Below, piece by piece: positions 50,841-59,008 of a DNA stretch of 64,000 nucleotides (the first letter of the stretch is position 1; each line of letters opens with the position of its first letter). Source of the DNA: Kribbella catacumbae DSM 19601 (GTDB lineage Bacteria; Actinomycetota; Actinomycetes; Propionibacteriales; Kribbellaceae); NCBI RefSeq assembly GCF_000372465.1, contig NZ_AQUZ01000005.1:199742-263741 (forward strand), written 5' to 3'. The notes beneath the pieces are model-generated. The model saw only the letters and a list, made by a program, of their open reading frames with translations. It made no database searches and was not told the DNA's origin. Position numbers and translations under genes: made by a program.

Positions 50841-51575
50841 GTGCTGACCACTGCCGCCTCGGTGCGTTTCACCGTGTGGACGAACGCGATGCTGACCGGC
50901 GCCTGCGATCCGGACACCGCAGCGCACAAGATTCTCGGCGAGGACGTCGGGCACCACGTGTCCGGCCTCGCGGCGCATCCCACCCCGGCGACGTTGCCCG
51001 TGGCCCTCAACCTCTTGCGCGCGGCCGGCGCCACCCAGGCGCATCTCGCACTGCCGATCCCGGGCGACCCGATCGGGCTGGCCGGGCCGCCTCCCTTCAA
51101 TGAGGCCGCGCTGGAGACGGGTGAGGCCGTAGTACTGAGTGGTGCCGAGATCGGGCTAATACCGGCGTACGTCGGTCCGGCGGTGCAGTGGACCGTGCTG
51201 CGGGCAACCAGTCCCCTGCCGGCCGACCTGGGTGAAGCCGATCGTGGGCTGCGGGCGGCGCTGATCGAGGCGGCCGAATCGCTGGCCGCGCTCGACGTCG
51301 CCCGGTGGAAGCCGGAGGTCGCGGACGCGCTGATCGACATCCGCCGGATCGGTTCGGGCAAGGGCGACGACCTTGCCCCCGGCTACGAGGCGCGAGCCGT
51401 GAAGGCCGCCGCGACCGCGCGCCGCTGCCTGGCCATCGCCGACGCCGCTCTGGAGGACGACGGCGCCGCCGTCACCGGCGCGGAAGCCGACGCCCGCCGC
51501 CGGACCTTGCTGGATCTGGCCGCCGCTGCCCGGCGTGCTCTCGTCGCGGCATGTGGACCGCCCACCTCCCGTTAA
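50841..51575 (+). CDS. Conserved actinobacterial protein of unknown function
   Basis: The 244-residue product is cytoplasmic, with no signal peptide or membrane helix. It contains a compact N-terminal region (SVRFTVWTNAMLTGACDPDT), a strand-rich middle (ALPIPGDPIGLAGPPPFNEA), and an Ala/Arg-rich helical C-terminal half (ALIDIRRIGSGKGDDLAPGY onward). I recognise the sequence style as a conserved hypothetical seen next to serB in actinomycetes, but no function. GTG 50841 is the chosen start; an in-frame GTG two codons upstream is possible. It is divergent from the ABC ATPase gene and 28 bp upstream of serB, so probably shares serB's neighbourhood. Confidence 0.75.
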   Translation: MLTTAASVRFTVWTNAMLTGACDPDTAAHKILGEDVGHHVSGLAAHPTPATLPVALNLLRAAGATQAHLALPIPGDPIGLAGPPPFNEAALETGEAVVLSGAEIGLIPAYVGPAVQWTVLRATSPLPADLGEADRGLRAALIEAAESLAALDVARWKPEVADALIDIRRIGSGKGDDLAPGYEARAVKAAATARRCLAIADAALEDDGAAVTGAEADARRRTLLDLAAAARRALVAACGPPTSR

Positions 51576-51603
51576 CAATTCATCGGTAGCCTGAGGCCTT
51601 GAG

Positions 51604-52824
51604 ATGACAGGACAGGCTGAGCACGAGACGCAGATGGCAGACCGCCCCACCCTGCTGGTCACCTTGACCGGTACGGATCGGCCGGGCCTCACCTCCGCAG
51701 TACTGTCGATGCTCGCGCTCCGCGGCCTCGACGTGATCGACGCCGAGCAGGTCGTACTCCGCGGCCGGCTGGTGCTCGGCGTGCTGCTCACGGCGCCGCG
51801 GGACCACAAAGAGCTGAAGCGGGAACTCAAGGCGCTCGCCGAGAACCTCGAAGTCGACATCAGCCTGAAGAAGGGGTTCGGCGACAACGAGCCGCGCCGC
51901 AAGGGCCGGACCCAGGTCACGGTGATCGGTAGTCCGTTGACCGCGCACGGCTTCGCCGCGATCGCCGGGCGGATCGCCGACACCGGCGCCAACATCGACC
52001 GGATCAGCCGGATGGCGCGCTACCCGGTCACCGCGATGGAGATCGCCGTGTCGGGCGCCGACCCCGACTCGCTGCGGACGGTGCTCGCGCTCGAAGGGGT
52101 CAGGCAGGGACTGGACGTCGCAGTACAGCCTGGTGGTCTGTACCGGCGGGCCAAGCGGCTGATCGTGATGGATGTCGACTCGACCCTGATCCAGGGCGAG
52201 GTGATCGAGATGCTCGCGGCGCACGCCGGGCGGCTCGAGGAAGTTGCCGCGGTCACCGAGCAGGCGATGCGCGGTGAGCTGGACTTCGCCGAGTCGCTGC
52301 GCAGCCGGGTGGCGGCGCTCGAGGGGTTGCCGGAGTCGGCGCTGGACGAGGTCTACCGGGAGATCGAGCTGGCGCCGGGTGCGCGCACGCTGGTCCGGAC
52401 GCTGAAGCGGCTCGGGTACCAGTTCGCCATCGTCAGCGGCGGCTTCAGCCAGATCACCGACAAGCTCGCGGCCGACCTCGGGATCGACTTCGCCGCCGCG
52501 AACGTGCTGGAGATCGTCGACGGCAAACTCACCGGCCGGGTGCTCGGCGAAATCGTCGACCGGGCCGGCAAGGCCACCACTCTGCGCCGCTTCGCCGAGA
52601 CGTCCGGTACGCCGCTGTCCCAGACGGTCGCGATCGGCGACGGCGCCAACGACCTGGACATGCTCGCCGCAGCCGGCCTCGGCATCGCCTTCAACGCCAA
52701 GCCCGTCGTCCGAGCGGCAGCCGACACCCACGTCAGCGTCCCCTACCTCGACACGATCCTCTACCTCCTCGGCATCAGCCGCGAAGAAGTAGAAGCCGCC
52801 GACGCCGACGCCACCGTCGACTGA
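51604..52824 (+). CDS. serB: Phosphoserine phosphatase with N-terminal ACT domains
   Basis: The 406-residue enzyme makes L-serine from phosphoserine, the last step of serine synthesis. The HAD catalytic motif DVDSTL is at D190-D192, and the later motifs are AIVSGGFSQITDKLA and VAIGDGANDLDM, where the Asp pair binds Mg. Two ACT-like domains (TLLVTLTGTDRPGLTSAVLS, about 15-90, and a second to about 175) occupy the N-terminal half and are expected to bind serine for feedback control. It follows the hypothetical gene by 28 bp. A TAGCCT hexamer at 51587-51592 may be its own -10. Confidence 0.95.
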   Translation: MTGQAEHETQMADRPTLLVTLTGTDRPGLTSAVLSMLALRGLDVIDAEQVVLRGRLVLGVLLTAPRDHKELKRELKALAENLEVDISLKKGFGDNEPRRKGRTQVTVIGSPLTAHGFAAIAGRIADTGANIDRISRMARYPVTAMEIAVSGADPDSLRTVLALEGVRQGLDVAVQPGGLYRRAKRLIVMDVDSTLIQGEVIEMLAAHAGRLEEVAAVTEQAMRGELDFAESLRSRVAALEGLPESALDEVYREIELAPGARTLVRTLKRLGYQFAIVSGGFSQITDKLAADLGIDFAAANVLEIVDGKLTGRVLGEIVDRAGKATTLRRFAETSGTPLSQTVAIGDGANDLDMLAAAGLGIAFNAKPVVRAAADTHVSVPYLDTILYLLGISREEVEAADADATVD

Positions 52825-52918
52825 AACCGCGCGCGCTCCGGCCCGCCAGCTCTAGCCGCCGCCGGGCGTCTTCCTGGCCGGTCGGCTCGCGGTGCTGTGG
52901 TCGGGCACTGCGGACCGC

Positions 52919-53003
52919 CACCACATGCCAACGCCGCCGGGTACCACGGTCCCCGCGTGCGGGGGCGGGTCGGGAGGGCGCTGGGCGAGGTTGGCATGTG
53001 GTG
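52919..53003. repeat. Long-hairpin intergenic element (type E, copy 2)
   Basis: CACCACATGCCAAC (52919-52932) pairs perfectly with GTTGGCATGTGGTG (52990-53003) around a 57-nt loop. The left flank is GCGGACCGCC, as in the type C element at 16881. It lies in the 339-bp gap between serB and the GH16 gene, which also holds the operator at 53084-53099. Nearly the same stem is at 40333-40420. Confidence 0.75.
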
Positions 53004-53083
53004 CAGCCCCGGGCTCCCGCGTTCTTGTAGCGCCGGGAACGTTCCCTGGGGTGGATCTGGTGATGAGGCGTTGACACACGGAT

Positions 53084-53099
53084 ATGAGAGCGCTCTCAT
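53084..53099. promoter_or_regulatory. LacI-type operator upstream of the GH16 glucanase gene
   Basis: ATGAGAGCGCTCTCAT is a perfect 16-bp palindrome with a CG centre, 65 bp upstream of the start codon and just after TTGACA (53071-53076). It strongly resembles LacI-family operators of glycoside-utilisation genes in actinomycetes, such as CebR sites (TGGGAGCGCTCCCA). A LacI gene is present at 13290-14348, but a link is unproven. Confidence 0.75.
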
Positions 53100-53163
53100 G
53101 GTGCGTAATCACCCGTCCGGGGCCTGTCTGGGGAAGGTGCCTGGTCTGACCGTGGAGGTCGTT

Positions 53164-54576
53164 ATGCGTTTCCGCCCCGACAAACCATCCACACGTCGCC
53201 GAACGCTTCTGAGTGCCCTGCTCGTCCCCGTCCTGGTTGCGACCGCTCTGACCGTCGCCGCGCAGGCCAGTGTGCCGCCGCCCCCGGCCGGCTGGACGAC
53301 GATCTGGAGTGACGACTTCAACGGCGCGAGCGGCAGCCTGCCGTCCAGCGCCAACTGGATTATCGATACCGGCCACTCCTATCCAGGCGGTCCGGGCAAC
53401 TGGGGTACCGGCGAGGTGCAGAACTACACCAACAGCACGAACAACCTGGCCCTCGACGGCACCGGCAACCTGCGCATCACGCCCCGGCGCGACGGGGCCG
53501 GCAACTGGACGTCGGCCCGGATCGAGACCCAGCGCAGCAACTTCAAGCCCCCGGCCGGCGGTGTCGTCGCGATGGAGGGCCGGATCCAGATGCCCAACGT
53601 CACCGGCAACGCGGCGCTCGGCTACTGGCCCGCGTTCTGGGCACTCGGTTCGCCGTACCGCGGGAATTACTGGAACTGGCCGGGCATCGGCGAGTTTGAC
53701 ATCATGGAGAACGTCAACGGGATCAACTCGGTCTGGGGCGTGCTGCACTGCGGCGTGAACCCGGGCGGTCCGTGCAACGAGACCAGCGGCATCGCCAACA
53801 GCCGCGCCTGCCCGGGCAGCACTTGCCAGAGCGGCTTCCACACCTACAGGTTCGAGTGGGACACCAGCATCTCGCCGAACCAGTTCCGCTGGTATGTCGA
53901 CGGCCAGCAGTTCCACTCGGTCAGCCAAGGGCAACTGCCGGCCGACACCTGGAACAACATGACCTCGCACGCGGGCTACTTCATCTTGCTGAACCTCGCC
54001 ATCGGCGGCGCCTTCCCCGACGCCCTCAACGGACCCACTCCTCGCGCTGAGACAGTGCCGGACCGCCCGATGATCGTCGACTACGTGGCCGTCTCCACTC
54101 GCGGCGGCGGTGGCGATCCGACCACTCCCCCGACAACCCCGCCCACGACCCCGCCCGGCGGTGGCGGCAGCGCGTACAGCACCATCCAGGCCGAGTCGTA
54201 CAGCCAGCAAGGCGGTGTCGGCGTCGAGACAACCGTCGACTCCGGCGGCGGCCAAAACCTCATGCAGGTCGGCAACGGCGACTGGGCGCTCTACCCCAAT
54301 GTCGACTTCGGCAGCTCGGCCGCCCGTCAGTTCGTCGCCCGAGTGGCATCAGGAGCCGCCGGCGGGGTCAGCGGCCTCGTGGAGGTTCGCCTGGACAGCA
54401 GAACCAACGCACCGATCGGAAGCTTCGCCATCGCCAACACCGGCGGCTGGCAGAGTTGGCGCAGCGTCCCGGCCAACATCAGCGCAGTGACGGGCGTACA
54501 CAACGTCTATCTGACCTTCACCAGCGGCCAGCCGGCCGACTTCGTGAACGTCAACTGGTTCACCTTCGGCCACTGA
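53164..54576 (+). CDS. Secreted GH16 beta-glucanase with C-terminal CBM6-type module
   Basis: The 470-residue protein has a Sec- or Tat-type signal (STRRRTLLSALLVPVLVATAL to AQASVPPPP), then a GH16 domain (about 40-310) with the catalytic E177-x-D179-xx-E182 in GEFDIMENVNG. The motif is of the beta-1,3-glucanase (laminarinase) subtype. A Gly/Pro/Thr linker (TPPTTPPTTPPGGGG) leads to a CBM6-like carbohydrate-binding module (about 340-470; IQAESYSQQGGVGVET, NGDWALYPNVDFG). It degrades glucans outside the cell. GGAGG precedes ATG 53164 by 6 bases. A LacI-type palindrome lies upstream and a 12-bp hairpin downstream. Confidence 0.94.
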   Translation: MRFRPDKPSTRRRTLLSALLVPVLVATALTVAAQASVPPPPAGWTTIWSDDFNGASGSLPSSANWIIDTGHSYPGGPGNWGTGEVQNYTNSTNNLALDGTGNLRITPRRDGAGNWTSARIETQRSNFKPPAGGVVAMEGRIQMPNVTGNAALGYWPAFWALGSPYRGNYWNWPGIGEFDIMENVNGINSVWGVLHCGVNPGGPCNETSGIANSRACPGSTCQSGFHTYRFEWDTSISPNQFRWYVDGQQFHSVSQGQLPADTWNNMTSHAGYFILLNLAIGGAFPDALNGPTPRAETVPDRPMIVDYVAVSTRGGGGDPTTPPTTPPTTPPGGGGSAYSTIQAESYSQQGGVGVETTVDSGGGQNLMQVGNGDWALYPNVDFGSSAARQFVARVASGAAGGVSGLVEVRLDSRTNAPIGSFAIANTGGWQSWRSVPANISAVTGVHNVYLTFTSGQPADFVNVNWFTFGH

Positions 54577-54581
54577 GCCAG

Positions 54582-54611
54582 GTGGTGCCGGGCTGTCCCG
54601 CCCGGCACCAC
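54582..54611 (+). terminator. Hairpin terminator after the GH16 gene
   Basis: GTGGTGCCGGGC (54582-54593) pairs perfectly with GCCCGGCACCAC (54600-54611), with a 6-nt loop, directly after the stop codon at 54574-54576. A compact GC stem of 12 bp is a typical actinomycete terminator. Confidence 0.8.
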
Positions 54612-54649
54612 TGAGCGCTGTTTGGGGGCGGAGCACCTATTCTTCGGCT

Positions 54650-55801
54650 ATGTCAGAACAGCAGGGTGGGGTGACGACGAGCGGGCCTGGCGCCCTGTTC
54701 GCCATCGGTGGGGCCGAGGACAAGCTGAAGAAGCGGCTCGTTCTGCAGGAGTTCGTCGAGGCGGCCGGCGGGCCGAAGGCGCGGATCGTGGTGGTTCCGA
54801 CCGCCTCCGCGCTGGGACCGGACGTGATCGACGTGTACTCGGCGCTGTTCGCCGCGCTTGGCGCCGCCAGCGTGGTCGGCGTACGGCCGGAGAACCGCGA
54901 GGACGCCGACGACCCAGCCTTCATCGAGCCGCTGACCGAGGCCACCGGCATCTTTATGACCGGTGGCAACCAGCTCAAACTGAGCGGCGTCGTCACCGGT
55001 ACTGCGTTCGGCCGAGCCGTCACCGAAGCCCATGCCCGGGGAGCGGCCGTCGGCGGTACGTCGGCCGGCGCGAGCATCCTCGCCGAGCACATGATCGCCT
55101 TCGGTCGATCCGGCGCGACGCCGAGGCAGCGGATGAGCCAGCTGGCCGGTGGGCTCGGCCTGGTCCAGGGCGCGATCGTGGACCAGCATTTCGCCCAGCG
55201 CAACCGGTACGGCCGGCTGCTGTCGCTCGTCGCGCAGTCCCCCGGGCTGCTCGGGATCGGCGTCGACGAAGACACCGCGGCCGTCGTCCGGGGCACCCAT
55301 CTGGAGGTCGTCGGGCGTGGTGCCGTGACGATCTTCGACGGCAGCCGGATCACCTCCAACGCGCACTACGCCAGTCGTTCCGAGGCGATCCTCGCGTCCG
55401 GCGTCGTACTGCACGTGCTGCCCGCGACCGCGACCTTCGACCTGAAGGCACGGGTGCTGTTGTCCTACGGTCCGCAGCCGCCGGCCGAGGAGATCGCCTC
55501 GATCGAGGCCGCCGAGGCGGATCTGCGCAAACTGGCCAAGGAGATCGCCGCCGAGGGCGTCTCCCCGGCGTACTACGCCGAGCGCAGGCGGCGGGCCGGC
55601 CGGCGTACGGCGAAGGCTGCCGACCCGACCGCTCCGAAGAAGAAGGCAACCGCGAAGAAGGTCGCGCCGAAGAAGGCCAGATCGTCGGCCGCGAGTCAGT
55701 CCAGACCGGAGGCGACCGAGCCTCTGAGCGCGGGCGCCGAACCCAGCCGACCTGACACCGAGTCGCCTTCCAGGCCACGACCAGACAGTGGGACCGCATG
55801 A
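54650..55801 (+). CDS. cphB: Cyanophycinase with basic C-terminal tail
   Basis: The 383-residue protein is an S51-family peptidase that cuts cyanophycin (Asp backbone with Arg side chains) to beta-Asp-Arg. The serine nucleophile S138 is in VGGTSAGASILAEHM, with the GIFMTGGNQLKLSG loop and LVQGAIVDQHFAQRNRYGR containing the His. The catalytic part ends near residue 295. Beyond it is an extra tail of about 80 residues, first a helix, then a Lys/Ala/Pro-rich stretch (APKKKATAKKVAPKKARS, about 325-342) like histone H1 tails, then a Ser/Pro acidic end. The stop overlaps the cyanophycin synthetase start (ATGA). Confidence 0.92.
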   Translation: MSEQQGGVTTSGPGALFAIGGAEDKLKKRLVLQEFVEAAGGPKARIVVVPTASALGPDVIDVYSALFAALGAASVVGVRPENREDADDPAFIEPLTEATGIFMTGGNQLKLSGVVTGTAFGRAVTEAHARGAAVGGTSAGASILAEHMIAFGRSGATPRQRMSQLAGGLGLVQGAIVDQHFAQRNRYGRLLSLVAQSPGLLGIGVDEDTAAVVRGTHLEVVGRGAVTIFDGSRITSNAHYASRSEAILASGVVLHVLPATATFDLKARVLLSYGPQPPAEEIASIEAAEADLRKLAKEIAAEGVSPAYYAERRRRAGRRTAKAADPTAPKKKATAKKVAPKKARSSAASQSRPEATEPLSAGAEPSRPDTESPSRPRPDSGTA

Positions 55802-58605
55802 CCGATACCGCCCCTGAGCCGACCCACGGGACCCCGAGCCCGGACCTGAAGATCATCGAGACACGCGTCTACCGCGGTCCGAACATCTGGAGTTACGAGC
55901 CGGCGATCCATCTGGTGGTCGACCTGGGATCGCTGGAGGACTTCCCGTCGAACACCATCGACGGGTTCACCGAGGGGCTGCTGGAGTATCTCCCCCGCCT
56001 CGACCAGCACCACTGCTCGCGCGGCCGCCGCGGCGGCTTCATCGAGCGGCTGCACGAGGGCACCTGGCTCGGGCACATCGCCGAGCACGTGTCGCTGCAG
56101 CTCCAGCAGGAGGCCGGCCACGACATGCGGCGCGGCAAGACCCGCCAGGTCAAAGGTGTCCCCGGCCGGTACAACATCGTCTACTCGTACGCCGACGAGG
56201 GTGTCGGCCTGGCCGCGGGTGAGCTCGCCATCCGGTTCGTGAACTACCTGGTCCAGCCGACGCCGGACTTCGACTTCACCACCGAGCTGGAGAAGTTCAT
56301 CAGGCAGGCCGAGCGGAGCGCCTTCGGGCCGTCGACGCAGGCGATCGTGGACGAGGCGGTGTCGCGCGACATCCCCTGGATCCGGCTGAACAAGGCCAGC
56401 CTGGTGCAGCTCGGCCAGGGTGTGCACGCGAAGCGGATCCGGGCCACGATGACGTCCGAGACCGGCTCGATCGCGGTGGACGTGGCCAGCGACAAGGATC
56501 TGACCACCCGGCTGCTCGCCTCGGCGGGCCTGCCGGTGCCGAGGTCGGACTCGGTTCGCTCGGTCGAGGACGCCGTCATCGTCGCGACCAGGATCGGCTA
56601 CCCGGTCGTGTGCAAGCCGCTCGACGGCAACCACGGCCGCGGTGTCTGCCTGAACCTGCAGGACGCGGACGCCGTACGGGCGGCTTTCCCGATCGCGGCT
56701 GAGCAGTCGCGGCGTGGTTCGGTGATCGTCGAGAACTTCGTCACCGGCAAGGACTACCGCTGCCTGATCATCAACGGGCGGATGGAGGCCATCGCCGAGC
56801 GAGTGCCCGCGCACGTGGTCGGCGACGGCGTGCACACCGTGGCCGAGCTGGTCGACATCACCAACGCGGACCCGCGCCGTGGTGTCGGGCACGAGAAGAT
56901 CCTGACCCGGATCACGATGAACCAGGCCGCGCGCGAGCTGGTCCGGTCGCAGGGCTTCGAGCTGGACGACGTACCGCCCGAGGACACCACGGTGAAGCTG
57001 ACGCTCACCGGCAACATGTCCACCGGTGGGATCTCGATCGACCGGACCTTCGAGGCACACCCGGAGAACGTCGAGATCGCCGAGGAGGCGGCCCGGATGA
57101 TCGGGCTGGACATCGCCGGCATCGACTTCATCTGCCCCGACATCACCCAGCCGGTCCGCGAGACCGGTGGCGCTATCTGCGAGGTGAACGCGGCGCCGGG
57201 CTTCCGGATGCACACCAACCCGACGATCGGCGATCCGCAGTACATCGCCAAGCCGGTGGTGGACATGCTGTTCCCGCCCGGGGCGACGAGCCGGATCCCG
57301 ATCGTCGCGGTGACCGGGACGAACGGCAAGACCACCACCTCGCGGATGATCAGCCATGTTTTCAAGGGGATGGGACGCAAGGTCGGGATGACGTCGACCG
57401 ACGGCATCGTGATCGACGAGCGGCTGGTGATCCGGTCGGACGCGTCCGGGCCGAAGTCCGCGCGGATGGTGCTGCAGAACCCGCGGGTCGACTTCGCCGT
57501 CTTCGAGGTGGCGCGCGGCGGGATCCTGCGCGAGGGACTCGGGTACGAGCGCAACGACGTCGCCGTCGTCCTGAACATCCAGCCCGACCACCTCGGCATG
57601 CGGGGTGTGGACACGCTGGAGCAGTTGGCCGATGTGAAGGCCGTGCTGGTCGAGGCCGTGCCGCGCAACGGGTTCGCGGTACTGAATGCCGATGATCCGC
57701 TGGTCCGGAAGATGCGGCGGAAGTGCTCGGGCGAGGTGGTGTGGTTCAGCGTCGCGGAGGCGGGCACCGAGGTTCGCGAGTACATCGAGGGGCACTGCCG
57801 GCGAGGCGGCCGCGCGGTCGTGCTGGAGCGGTCCGACCTGGGCGACATGATCATCATGAAGCACGGCCGGCGCTCGATGCAGCTGGCCTGGACGCACTTG
57901 CTGCCGGCAACTTTCGGCGGCCGGGCGATGATGAACGTGCAGAACGCGATGGCCGCCGCGGCTGCCGCCTTCGCCGCGGGTGCACCGCTGCACGACATCC
58001 GGCAAGGCCTGCGCACGTTCAACACGTCGTACTATCTGTCGCCTGGTCGGCTGAACGAGATCGACGTCGACGGGCGGACGGTGATCGTCGACTACTGCCA
58101 CAACGCGCCCGCGATGCGGATGCTCGGCGACTTCGTCGACAAGCTCGGTGAGAGCCTCAACGCGTCCTCCGAGCTTGGCCGGTCGTCGCGGATCGGCGTG
58201 ATCGCGACGGCGGGCGACCGGCGCGACGACGACATGCGCGAGCTGGGTGAGGTCGCCGCGCAGCACTTTGACGTCGTGATCGTCCGTGAGGACGCGCGGT
58301 TGCGTGGTCGCAAGCGCGGCACCACCGCCGAACTGGTCACCGAGGGCGTCCGTGCGGCGATGGACAACGGTGCTCGCTGCCGCCAGGTCGAGACGGTGCT
58401 CGAGGAGCTGACCGCGGTCCAGCATGCACTGTCGCGGTCCAACCGCAGCGACTTGGTGGTGCTCTGTGTCGACCAGCACCAGCAGGTGCTTTCGCATCTC
58501 GAGTCCGTTTCTCACCTCGCTCAGGCCGGCGCCCGTTCCGGCGACGAGGGCGGCGATCCGGACTACGTGAAGTCGGAGCCGGAAGCTGAGGAGTCAGACG
58601 AATAG
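55798..58605 (+). CDS. cphA: Cyanophycin synthetase
   Basis: The 935-residue enzyme builds cyanophycin from Asp and Arg with ATP. It has an N-terminal domain (about 1-165), an ATP-grasp domain (about 220-480; PVVCKPLDGNHGRGVCLNLQ, then ICEVNAAPGFRMHTNP), and a Mur-ligase-like domain with P-loop VTGTNGKTTTSRM and K511. The tail after residue 890 is short, acidic and variable. Arg- and Asp-specific ligation by the two ATP sites is known for this family. The ATG overlaps the stop of the cyanophycinase gene, so synthesis and breakdown of the storage polymer are encoded as one unit. Confidence 0.96.
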   Translation: MTDTAPEPTHGTPSPDLKIIETRVYRGPNIWSYEPAIHLVVDLGSLEDFPSNTIDGFTEGLLEYLPRLDQHHCSRGRRGGFIERLHEGTWLGHIAEHVSLQLQQEAGHDMRRGKTRQVKGVPGRYNIVYSYADEGVGLAAGELAIRFVNYLVQPTPDFDFTTELEKFIRQAERSAFGPSTQAIVDEAVSRDIPWIRLNKASLVQLGQGVHAKRIRATMTSETGSIAVDVASDKDLTTRLLASAGLPVPRSDSVRSVEDAVIVATRIGYPVVCKPLDGNHGRGVCLNLQDADAVRAAFPIAAEQSRRGSVIVENFVTGKDYRCLIINGRMEAIAERVPAHVVGDGVHTVAELVDITNADPRRGVGHEKILTRITMNQAARELVRSQGFELDDVPPEDTTVKLTLTGNMSTGGISIDRTFEAHPENVEIAEEAARMIGLDIAGIDFICPDITQPVRETGGAICEVNAAPGFRMHTNPTIGDPQYIAKPVVDMLFPPGATSRIPIVAVTGTNGKTTTSRMISHVFKGMGRKVGMTSTDGIVIDERLVIRSDASGPKSARMVLQNPRVDFAVFEVARGGILREGLGYERNDVAVVLNIQPDHLGMRGVDTLEQLADVKAVLVEAVPRNGFAVLNADDPLVRKMRRKCSGEVVWFSVAEAGTEVREYIEGHCRRGGRAVVLERSDLGDMIIMKHGRRSMQLAWTHLLPATFGGRAMMNVQNAMAAAAAAFAAGAPLHDIRQGLRTFNTSYYLSPGRLNEIDVDGRTVIVDYCHNAPAMRMLGDFVDKLGESLNASSELGRSSRIGVIATAGDRRDDDMRELGEVAAQHFDVVIVREDARLRGRKRGTTAELVTEGVRAAMDNGARCRQVETVLEELTAVQHALSRSNRSDLVVLCVDQHQQVLSHLESVSHLAQAGARSGDEGGDPDYVKSEPEAEESDE

Positions 58606-58612
58606 ACGGTTC

Positions 58613-59008
58613 GTGCGCGCGACCGTCGGGGCCGAGGACACCACGATGACGGCGGCCTTCATGTCGCTGACCAACCCGGGCAAGACCGACATCTCGTTGA
58701 CCTCGGCAACGTCCCCGGTGGCCGGCATCATGCAGCTCCACGAGATGGCGATGAAGGACGGCAAGATGGTGATGCAGGAGAAGGCCGGCGGGGTCAAGGT
58801 GCCTGCCGGGTCGCACGCGCATCTGGCGCCCAGCCGTGACCACGTCATGCTGATGGGACTCAAGCAGGCGCTCAAGCCAGGCGACGAAGTACCGATCACC
58901 CTGAGGTTCTCCGACGGGTCCTCGCACGATCTGACCGTGCCGGTGAAGGCGTTCACCGAAGAGGAAGAGCACTACCAGCCGTCGGCCACACCGAGCACGA
59001 CACCGTGA
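58613..59008 (+). CDS. PCu(A)C copper chaperone family protein, N-terminally truncated
   Basis: The 131-residue frame is clearly PCuAC-like: AAFMSLTNPGKTDISL, the copper-binding LHEMAMKDGKMVMQEKA and SRDHVMLMGLKQALKPGD, giving the H/M ligand set, and the terminal VPVKAF strand. It starts at GTG 58613, eight bases after the cphA stop, in the middle of the family's usual first strand (relatives read WVRAT). The signal peptide and about the first 20 mature residues are missing; an in-frame TGA at 58575-58577 excludes an upstream start. It cannot be exported as it stands. Its stop overlaps the start of the DyP gene (GTGA). Confidence 0.8.
   Translation: MRATVGAEDTTMTAAFMSLTNPGKTDISLTSATSPVAGIMQLHEMAMKDGKMVMQEKAGGVKVPAGSHAHLAPSRDHVMLMGLKQALKPGDEVPITLRFSDGSSHDLTVPVKAFTEEEEHYQPSATPSTTP

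Noticed and set aside
49910..51361. Long 483-codon ORF upstream of the ABC ATPase
   Set aside because: The first 220 codons are antisense to the hypothetical gene at 50841; the ATPase domain starts at ATG 50692.
55696..58515. 939-codon reverse ORF opposite cyanophycin synthetase
   Set aside because: Antisense shadow caused by GC-rich third positions; Arg/His/Asp-rich with no domain, while the plus-strand frame is a clear CphA.
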